This document shows, one piece after another, positions 56,375-64,000 of a stretch of 64,000 nt of DNA (position 1 is its first letter; every line of letters starts with the position of its first letter). The notes under the pieces are model-generated. The model made no database searches. It saw only the letters and a program-made list of their open reading frames with translations, and was not told the origin of the DNA. Source of the DNA: Dacryopinax spathularia (taxonomy: Eukaryota > Basidiomycota > Dacrymycetes > Dacrymycetales > Dacrymycetaceae); assembly GCA_037974965.1 (NCBI GenBank), contig JBBPFI010000002.1, positions 558,001-622,000 of the forward strand, read 5' to 3'. Both the position numbers and the translations under genes were made by a program.

Positions 56375-58241
56375 TCACTCGTCGTCCTCCTCGCTATCCG
56401 TGGGCTCCTGCCCTGCGATCTGCCCGTTCCTCATCACTTCTGCTATCAAATTTGCCCCATTTCGCAATGCTGGAATGTCTCGGAGGCGCGTATCCTTGAC
56501 AAAGGGTATTTCGATACGTGGGTATGTGGCAGCCAACTGGAAATTCCAGTCCGGTGTGAAGTCTGGTGGAGGAACATCGGTGTCGACGAGCTCCGCGTGA
56601 CCATCACCCAGAGACTGCACGTCGATGAAAGCGTAAAGTTGTTCCAGCGTCGCCTCCGGCGAGAAGTTGCGCACTAGCCGCTTGCCGTCAGGCAGACGCA
56701 CCCCGATCCGTACACCATCCTTGTTGTCCGGAGGCACGAGTGCCTTCCTCGCCCATCGTCTCCAATGATCGCGCCTTTTGGCTTGCTGCTCTGCTTCCTC
56801 TTCAAGCCGTTTCCTCTGCTCTTCCGCGTCCACGCGGGCACGCTCTTCTGCACGCCTCTTCTCTAGTCTTTCTCGGTCTCTTTTCTCGGCCTCCCGGAAA
56901 GCCCTGTCCTGTTCTTCCCGTAAGAGGCGCTCGGCCTGCCGAGTTCGTTGCTCATTACGTAGGCGCGCGAGCAGCGGGGCGGTTCGCGGTATGAGTGTCG
57001 AAGTGATGTACGCCTGTAGAGTATTCGCAGAGGTAGCAGAGAGGGGCGAGCCCTCATGACGGGATAGCACGGCGAGTCGGGGTACTCCGGGAGACGAGGA
57101 GCTGGATGTTATCCGAGAACCCCTGGATTGCAAAGCAATGAATGCGACGAACGGGTAGGTGGTGGCTTGCAGAGACTGTGCAACTGAAGGTGGTTTGAGA
57201 AATGAGTCCAATAAGGGTCGGACATGCGATTACCTTCGTACGCTTCGCGATCCCGAATGTCGCCCGCCCATGTGAGGATTGCATTATCGGTCAGAACCCT
57301 CACAAGTTCCGGATCGGTTAGGACGGTTCTGCACCAGAATTTGTTAGTATGCCGGGAGACTGATAATGTTCGTTAAGCTGGAAGCATACTTTCGGAAGTG
57401 GGGCATATCTTGATGTTCTTCGCTCATAAGGATTACGCACAGGATCCTTATGTCTTTCTTGGCAGTTTCCAACGCGGTCTTGTAACTTCCGATCCAGAAG
57501 TCTGGTAGAATCTTTCGCTTCTCAGCATCGTCCGCGTCGAAGGACAGAGCAGCCTCTCTGCTTCCCTGCTGTGTCAGCCCGAGGCGGCTAACGCACACAG
57601 CGCCAGTCTCTTCTTCCAATTGACGGACAAGACGATCAGCCGCGAGCATAGGATCGTCGATGGCTGGAGGACCCCGCAGCGAAGTGTATGCAGCGGAGGA
57701 TGTGCGCAGGAAGCGGGGTATGGGAAGTCGCAGCAGACGCAGGATGAATTGCAAGAGGTTCGACAGGAGACCGACAGACACACTGATCGGTAAGGTGAAG
57801 ATGTTGACAAGGCTCAGGCCGAGCGTCCAAGTATTCGGATACGCTGTTGATACCTGGCGACTGGTTGTCAGCGTGTACTGTGCAGCATATTGTAACGTAG
57901 TTTACTGGTCGATGCCTGGCCGGCTGATCGAATGCTGCGGGTACCAGGGAGTCGTCCACCTCCAGGGGCTGTAGCCTTGCTGACTGGCCGCTTCCGACGG
58001 GATTACGCGAGGACGAAGCCTGCGGGTGTGATGGAGATGCATCCTCGTCATATATCATTTGTACCGCACGCTGAAGGAGGGTAAGAAGCGCGACTCTTGT
58101 CTTCAAGCGTCCTTTGCTCACTTGAAGGTCCCAATTCGCCGCCTCTAGGATGCGGGAATCTCCGTCCATATCCGATGAATTTGTTATGCTCTGCAACTGC
58201 GCGAGCAAATCAGCCTGATCTGTGGTGAGTGAGTTGGCCAT
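56375..58241 (-). CDS. FAF2/UBXD8-like UBX protein (ER Cdc48 recruiter)
   Basis: ATG 58241 (MANSLTTDQADLLAQLQSIT), TGA 56375-56377, about seven exons. The N-terminus is UBA-like (AQLQSITN then EAANWDLQ, continued after an intron by RAVQMIYDED). A hydrophobic hairpin follows (ISVSVGLLSNLLQFILRLLR). Then the UAS thioredoxin-like domain (YKTALETAKKDIRILCVILM, ILTWAGDIRDREAYEG), a long coiled coil rich in Arg and Glu (near RDRERLEKRRAEERAR) and a UBX domain (VRIGVRLPDGKRLVRNFSPE to YPRIEIPF). This is the FAF2/Ubx2 plan that brings Cdc48 to the ER membrane and lipid droplets for degradation. Its stop is only 15 bp from the stop of the convergent Pba1-like gene. Confidence 0.87.
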
Positions 58242-58511
58242 GGTATCTAGAAGAGGGCCTGAAGGTAAGAACGACCAGCGTCCGCGAGTTTGGGGACGAC
58301 ACTCGCAGAGGTACATGCGACCCTTACATGAACGTGCCGCACTGCAAGCTGGACGCCGCCAACTTCGGCGTTCAATCGGATTTCCTGCTATATACATACC
58401 TCTCCTGCGAGAGGAATCGCGCGTCGGCACTAGAATGGTCACAATACAAACTCATACATTATCGTATTCATTCGACTGCAGCCGGCTAATTCATATGGAC
58501 CGGCGAGGAGC

Positions 58512-59993
58512 TCAAGGGGAGAGCGTTTCCTTGCTCCTATCAAGCCTCTTGATTATCGCAACGGTGTCGCCAACGCTGATCGGGAAGGTATCCGACAGCG
58601 AAACCGCGTTCACTCCCACACAAGGAGAGTACTTATCACGAGAATCCACGCGGCGATACTTAGAGATCACCTGTCAGAAATTAGTAGGGGCTCGCCTCGT
58701 TGCCGCAGAGAGGATGAACCTTGAACGGAACGGCTTTGTCTGGCACGCCGCTTATCGGGTCCACATTTGGCAGCTGCAGCAGAAACTCAGTGAGACGATC
58801 ATCCACGGTGCAGAACAAATATGCGCACAAGGCATCGGGTACAGCGTGCTACCAGGAGAATGCGCCCTTTCGAAGTGTCACGGACAGGGTCTAGAACTGA
58901 AATCTCCGCCCATGTGTCCTGCCAGTCGAGGAATTGAGCAACGATCCTGCGCTGTGGAGCAGAATCCTCTCCCTACCTCGTCGAATGGTGCCTTTGCACC
59001 GTGAAACACGATATTCGGCCGGAATCTCTCCGCGAGCTTCCACTGCTCTTCCTGGTTGTCCGCTGAACCCCATTTTTTGGCATCAAGACCAGCAACTGCC
59101 CATCCTTCCTCATTTCGAGCAGCTTGCAGCACTCGTTCCGAGACATCTCTTAGAGTTTCCAAGGAAAGAACCATCAAGGGATATCCATCCTGAAATAAGA
59201 ACTTGTGATCCAGGTTCGGCGCTGATGGGGTTGGTTCTGTGACCCGCGGTGATGGTCCCTTGAACACCAAAAGAGCAGGGCGTCCAATGTACTGAGAAAC
59301 GATTTCAGACGGCGAGTGGTCGGAAGTAGTGGGGTCCATCATCTGGCAAACGTAGGCGTCTATGGTGAAACTCCAAAGCTTCACATCGTCGATGCTATGA
59401 ACCCGTCAGTGACCTCGCTTTGTCGCACGACGTTACAGTCCATACAGCTCCCATTCCCGTGTCAGCTCCGCAGAGGGCCGTAGGGGTACATCGAAAGAAG
59501 GAATGCTGTGTTCGGGAGGGAAAGACACGCGCAGCCTGCCGCCAGTAGGAGCAGCAGGATCCGGAAAGACTTCAGGGACAATGAGCACCATCTACCCAAA
59601 TCTATGATCACGCAACTGCCTGAGAACTCGCTCTCGTACCTTGGGTACATCCCGCGCTGTGATTGCCTTATGTGTCTTAGCGTCGACAACCATAAACTCC
59701 CGGTCATACTGTGTGGCAACTGTAAGTACTCGTTATATGTGTAGATAGTCCCAGTACCTGCATGCCGGTCGGGGTGCAATTGGCGGTTTGAACAGACCAA
59801 CCGCGGCAGCTCTGCGGCGTATCTTAACGGCACTATGCACCAAACTGCCAGCGCAACTGACCTTGATTGGATGAACTACCATGTCTTCAGTGCCAGTATC
59901 TCGCAGAGAAGACAATGACTTACTCAGTAACTTGGAAACTGTTACTGTTTCGGGCTTGGATAACCCCAAGTAAGAGGATAGAGTGTTAAACAT
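58512..59993 (-). CDS. MOSC-domain protein (mARC-like molybdenum enzyme)
   Basis: ATG 59993, TGA 58512-58514, about nine small exons. Joining them by splice rules gives MVVHPIKSCRGWSVQTANCT, YDREFMVVDAKTHKAITARD, then MVLIVPEVFPDP (MOSC N-terminal barrel). The MOSC domain follows: FRPNIVFHGAKAPFDE joined to DTWAEISVLDP, LLVARCTRCL joined to LPNVDPISGV, and YRRVDSRDKYSPCVGVNAVS. The Cys in RCTRCL is the likely molybdenum ligand. Relatives are the amidoxime-reducing component and the C-terminal part of molybdenum cofactor sulfurase. As a stand-alone MOSC protein it is probably a reductase of N-hydroxylated compounds; this is inferred. Splice joins were read by eye and agree with the family at each step. 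Confidence 0.82.
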
Positions 59994-60123
59994 TGTCTGG
60001 CGATTATGCCTGACCTGACGAGGCTGGATAGTCACGAGTGGTGGTCGTGGAACAAGGTGCGGCAGCTTGTCGAGCTGCTGGCGCTGGACCCTTCAGAGCG
60101 GGTTGAGAATTCTACATCATACT

Positions 60124-61144
60124 CTACATTCTACTGGTTTCACTGGTAACGCTGGGAGCGCCGCTAGGCGTTGCACCGCCGGCGTCCCCGCCATCTTCCA
60201 ATTCCGCTTCGAGAAGGAAGGCCTCGTCACTAGTGTTCGTCTCGGCAGTGTCAGCCTCACTTCCCCCGCCTTCATCAAAAATGTCTGAACCGTTCTCCTC
60301 CACCTCCTCGCGATCAGCTATAAGCGTGGAAGAACCAGCAACCGCACCAGGTGATGCTGCGGGCATATTTATAGTAGGCGAATGGGGAGCGTCTTCTGGA
60401 GGTGCGACCGATACTCGAGCCGCCCAATCGTACTGCTCGCGGAATGCCACAGTGTTTTCGAAAACACGCGATACTCTGCCGTCATGGGCTTGCAACAAAT
60501 TATGCAGTCGCTCCAAGTTGGACCCGTCAATTTCGTTGGCTGACACTGCTCCGAAAGCACGTGCGATTTTCGCTTCCTGTTCTGACATCTCTGGAATCAG
60601 AGCTGTTCGGATCAGGGAGGCAACCCTAAAGTCTTCCGTCTGGCCTTCCCCAGTTGTCGAAATTGGGTGGACGACGAGCCGTGGGAGGTTAGAAAGTGGG
60701 GGTTTGCGCGTTCGGGGATCTGCCACATGTTCCTCTACGCTGGTGCCCGAGTTGGAAAGTGTCTGTGAGAGGATGTGGGACTGTGAGACCAGGAAGTTGA
60801 ATTTGGAAACGATATCTGGCCTAGAGGTAAAATGAACTTCTCAGAAGCGATAGTTGAGAAGTGACCGGCACGGACCAGGCTGAGATAGAGCGATCACCAT
60901 CTACTTCAAGTGACCGTGCTAGGGACAATATTCCATCGCGTATCTGGGAAAACTTGAGACTGATGGCATCGAGAGAGGGCAAATTGGCGGGCGCGAGCGT
61001 GGGGATATTTTGAGAGAACTGGGGTCCGGAGTGGCCCGCGGAACTACGGGAGCTGGCAGGGCCACGGGCGGAAGACCATACGTTTGCTTGTGAGCCATCG
61101 GAATGCGTCGAATGGCGTTCATCATCGTCTTCGGACGAGGACAT
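60124..61144 (-). CDS. MED8: Mediator subunit 8 (Med8)-like
   Basis: ATG 61144 (MSSSEDDDERHSTHSDGSQA), TAG 60124-60126, two exons with an intron near 60822-60872. The conserved part is PSLDAISLKFSQIRDGILSL, then PDIVSKFNFLVSQSHILSQT and NLPRLVVHPI with IPEMSEQEAKI further on. This helix order with a VVHP-type strand fits Med8 of the Mediator head module, which contacts the TBP-binding side of the head through its C-terminal helix. The C-terminal quarter is acidic, Ser/Ala-rich and probably disordered. Med8 sequences diverge strongly, so this is a family-pattern call of medium strength. Confidence 0.6.
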
Positions 61145-61771
61145 ACGGCATATGAATAGTGTATATGCTGACCAGAATGGACGAAGGAGAAAAGCCGTAG
61201 TCAACAAGGGAAGGGATGAGTTGTAGGAGTCAGGCCGTATAACAGGCTCCTGTGGTAGACCAGCAGTTCAAGCGGTGATGTTTACCGTGTAGAATGGGAT
61301 GAAGTACTTTACTGTAGTAGATCTGTACTTAGGCACTAGTGCCTTAGCCTGAATGGGCAGTGGTTGTGGGTCGTGTGCGCGTTGCCGCGGGGTTGCGTCA
61401 TGGGACTGACTGTGTTTTGGTCTGGAATGAGACGGAGTTTATTACGGGATCTGATAGAGTTTGGATGTGGGAACGGGGGGCGCTTCGGTGAGTCGTCGTC
61501 ACCCAACGCGGCGCGCCCCCTCCCCTTTTGGATCCGTGTTCGTCGACGCAACACTCGCCGGGAACGGTGTCGTCCCCCAACAGCCCCGACCCCCCGTTCT
61601 CCCCTTCCCCCTTCTCTCCTCCTCCTCCTCCTCCTCGCTCCTCCTCCGTGTCCCTTTCCTTCGTTGCGACCCGCGCGCCCTCTCCTCGTCACTACAACGT
61701 GACTTGCTTTCACCCATCCATTCACCCCGTAAGCGTATCGAAGCTGAATCGGGGGTTAAACGCGTCCAATC
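61145..61771. other. Divergent promoter region, about 630 bp
   Basis: Between the Med8-like start (minus) and the HMG-box gene start (plus). It contains a pyrimidine-rich stretch near 61590-61660 (ctcctcctcctcctcctc), about 120 bp upstream of the HMG start codon and likely part of its core promoter. Open frames here are low-complexity. Confidence 0.6.
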
Positions 61772-62822
61772 ATGTTGCGCGCCATCCTACCTCGCGTATT
61801 CGCTACCGCCCGCGTCGCCGTCGCGCCACGCGTCTTCGTTGTTGCCCCGCGTATCCTCACCCTCACCTCGCGGTCTTTCGCTTTCTCAGCGCGCTCGTTT
61901 GCGGCGGCAGCTACCGCGACCAAGAAGACTACCGCTGCTCGCTCTGACGGTAAGCGTAGTTCGGAAACCCGCAAGTCCTCGGGCACCACCCGCGCCAAGG
62001 CAGCCCCAAAGGGGAGGAAGAAGAAGACTACTGGTATGATGGATCTCGTTCCTTCTTTTGCTCTCCGCTAAACTCTGGACTTTGTGTTAGCCAAAAAGAG
62101 TCAGGGAAGGGTCGGCCGTCCGAAGAGGAAGGGCCCTAAACCGGAGCCTAAGAAAACGGAGCCAGTCCTCCCCGTTCCTCCGCGTCGTCCCACCACACCG
62201 TTCCTGCGCTTCTTAGCAGAGGAGCGCGCCAGCAAGCCGTCGTCATTCAAGTCGAACGTGCTAGAGTTTGCCCGTGAGGCAGGTGCAACCTGGAAGACCC
62301 TGTCGGACGCACAGAAACAGGTAACTGCTCGTCTTCTCATCTCCGCCAATACGTCGCTGACTAGGCCGTGGCCCTCCAGAAATACAGCGATGCGTTCAAT
62401 GAGGGCCTCAAAGAATATCATCGCCAGCTGGAGCAATGGGCTTCTGGAGTCTCGTACCCAACGCTCCGTGCTATTAACAGGAGGCGTCTGCAGAAGAAAA
62501 AGCGCAAGATCACCTTGCCAGGTCACACCGAATTCGTCAAACCTACCAACCCGTTCATTGTCTTCCTTGCTGATCAGCGCGCGTTGTCGGAAGAGTGGGA
62601 GGGCGCTCCTGAGGGTGGTCTACCCCGACAGCAGTGGTTCGTTAGCAAGACGGCCGCCAACTGGAGGGCGCTCCCAGATGCGCAGAAGCAGGTGCGTCTT
62701 GTCACGAACTGCTTTTTGCATCTCGCTTGACTGCTCTTTAGGTGTACAAGGACAGAGCCGCCAAGCACAACACTGCGTACCATGCACAGGCCGGTTCCGA
62801 TGCACAGGCCAGTTCGAACTGA
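61772..62822 (+). CDS. Mitochondrial double HMG-box protein (TFAM/Abf2-like)
   Basis: ATG 61772, TGA 62820-62822, four exons. The first 50 residues are rich in Arg, Ala, Ser and Val without acids (MLRAILPRVFATARVAVAPR), a strong mitochondrial presequence. A Lys/Arg/Thr-rich linker with GRVGRPKRKGPKP (AT-hook-like) follows. Two HMG-type boxes come next: PTTPFLRFLAEERASKPSSF to ATWKTLSDAQKQ, and FVKPTNPFIVFLADQRALSE to NWRALPDAQKQVYKDRAAKH. Both end in the same W-x-x-L-x-D-A-Q-K-Q block with an intron at the same spot, which suggests an internal duplication. It probably packages mitochondrial DNA. The introns follow the two QKQ codons. Confidence 0.82.
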
Positions 62823-63072
62823 ACATGGACGCGCTTCATTTTTCCTCTCTCTGAGCGCCGGTGGCCGCCCTTAAATTCTCTTTCTTTAAGCGCGAGTGAT
62901 ACCCTTTCTGTGGCTTACCGAAGATGATTATTATCCATAGGATGCGTAGTAATGTAGCCTACTCACGTATTACTGTGACATTCAACAGAGCACGGCCTGT
63001 CAAGTATACTCGCGTAGGTAGCAAAGAGAATACACAGATAGCATCACTCAGTCAACAGAACCATGCACAAAG

Positions 63073-64000
63073 CTAGAGACGATGGCCGGGCACGCCCCAG
63101 AATAGAATAGTGAGAACAGTGAAGCTGACCGTGATCATAAGGGAGACCCAAAGGGCTCGTCCAAGAAGCAATTTCTTGACGTAAGGCTCCCGAATCCGGA
63201 TAAACCGGAAGGGTGTGGTTTCGGACTGGCCAAGGAAGATGAGGATGGGGTCAAGTTCATACTGATAGGAAATGAGAAAAAGAGCTGCGCATGCAAAAGG
63301 GATGAAGAGCTAGGAACGACGGTAAGCTGCCACTACACCCATACGACGCAGGCGGGGAACTCACAAAAAATCGCTTTGACTTGGGCTGAATATCCAGGAA
63401 GACCAGCGAAAAGGCACTGGCTAGACCGGCCCAAAGACAGAAGAGACCAAGGCACAGTCTGACGAAGGCGCTGACCGGCGTCAGATTGGCGAAAGCTTTG
63501 GCACGTAAAAACCGCGGGAACGCATCTTGTTCCATCGTTCTGAACACATATTCCTTCTGGGGGTGAAACATGTCTGGAACTTGCGCCAAAGCCGCACTCT
63601 CGACATCATAGTCAGGAGACGTGGGTCGTGGGAGTTCACGCGAACTGAGAGGGAACGAATTGACGCGCAAAGTGGATGGAAGGTAGATCTCTTTGTCGGT
63701 GCCCGGCATGAGATATCGAGCGTAAATGCGTTCAGCAGACGTAATCAAATCCATGCGCGTGATAGCAGCGTCGCGAGGTATGACCGTAGGAGCGCGGGAC
63801 GCTCGTTTGTTCAGCGCTGCGACTCGCCGGAAAGAGAACGGAGTCGTGGAGCGTGGTGGAACATCTTCGCTCGCAGTAGAGTGCGGGTCATAGGGATTTG
63901 CGTTGTGAGGCGTCGTGGGTCTGGGGGTTGCAGTCCGCGAACCGGCCGCCAGAGCCGCCTTCTCCGTATCAGTGATGTTGGCGGTGCTTGCGGTGCTACG
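63073..64000 (-). CDS. RAX1: RAX1-like RGS/three-pass membrane protein, C-terminal part (5' end outside window)
   Basis: Two exons are visible: 64000-63365 (open to the edge) and 63309-63073, separated by an intron with a GTGAGT donor. The protein shows ITSAERIYARYLMPGTDKEI, then PDMFHPQKEYVFRTMEQDAF and FLRAKAFANLTP, the C-terminal helices of an RGS-like domain. Three hydrophobic spans follow (LCLGLFCLWAGLASAFSLVF, LFIPFACAALFLISYQYE, WVSLMITVSFTVLTILFW), separated by FIRIREPYVKKLLLGRA. This is the plan of yeast Rax1, which with Rax2 marks bud sites; other fungi use relatives in polarity or morphogenesis. The N-terminal RGS start lies beyond the window. A Thr/Pro/Ala-rich insert near 63760-63990 sits inside the RGS region. 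Confidence 0.8.

Noticed and set aside
58222-59004. 260-residue plus-strand frame
   Set aside because: Overlaps the last exons of the MOSC gene antisense and has no recognisable motif.
1-64000. CRISPR arrays, integrated viruses, LTR elements, full transposons or rRNA
   Set aside because: No regularly spaced repeats, no reverse transcriptase, integrase, capsid or transposase motifs, and no rRNA sequence were seen.

Overview
The window is a gene-dense stretch of a nuclear fungal chromosome. Most genes carry several introns of about 50-60 bp with GT..AG ends (often GTGAGT or GTAAGT donors), intergenic gaps are short, and there is an intron-bearing tRNA gene. Gene content (fungal sphingolipid C9-methyltransferase, Rax1-like, Csc1-like, GINS Psf1, SPX-RING ligase, LysM and CAP secreted proteins) together with the intron density points to a basidiomycete, perhaps a Tremellomycetes-like yeast. 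The lineage is inferred from family content only. I found no rRNA, CRISPR array, integrated virus or recognisable full-length transposon.

Layout. 1-2685: 3' part of URB1 (+). 2797-3808: mitochondrial DUF2358-like protein (-). 4138-8474: tandem pair of DUF2235 alpha/beta-hydrolases (-). 10152-10997: secreted CAP/PR-1 protein (+). 11329-13650: PUF6 (+). 13873-16123: very acidic low-complexity protein (-). 16957-17710: secreted two-LysM protein (-). 18879-23353: DNA2 (+). 23953-24050: tRNA-Pro(CGG) with intron (-). 24212-25720: mitochondrial release factor 1 (+). 25845-28045: SPX-RING E3 ligase ending in a CaaX-like CCIM (-). 28791-30687: sphingolipid C9-methyltransferase (-). 30925-31545: GINS PSF1 (+). 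32297-33720: p47/Shp1 (+). 33934-35267: Ind1 (+). 35672-37278: protein like the N-terminal part of GTPBP1/2 but without a GTPase domain (-). 37881-41901: UTP22 (+). 42685-44628: QDR-like MFS transporter (+). 45015-46378 and 49891-50970: two double-GFA/CENP-V-fold proteins (-) flanking UBA2 (47320-49643, +). 51299-54987: CSC1/OSCA-type channel (-). 55337-56359: proteasome assembly chaperone Pba1-like (+). 56375-58241: FAF2/UBXD8-like UBX protein (-). 58512-59993: MOSC/mARC-like protein (-). 60124-61144: Mediator subunit Med8-like (-). 61772-62822: mitochondrial double HMG-box protein (+). 63073-64000: RAX1-like membrane protein (-, runs off the edge).

Functionally this is mostly core housekeeping scattered among other genes: ribosome biogenesis (URB1, PUF6, UTP22), DNA replication (DNA2, PSF1), mitochondrial gene expression and Fe-S assembly (release factor, Ind1, HMG protein), and ubiquitin/SUMO/proteasome work (SPX-RING, p47, UBA2, Pba1, FAF2). 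Accessory functions are secreted CAP and LysM proteins, paired hydrolases, an MFS exporter and GFA-domain proteins. The more unusual points are the two paralogue pairs, the GTPase-less GTPBP-like protein, the CaaX-like end of the SPX-RING protein, a fold-back element inside a long intron, and ACGCG cell-cycle-type motifs ahead of both replication genes. I did not find a convincing new multi-gene system.
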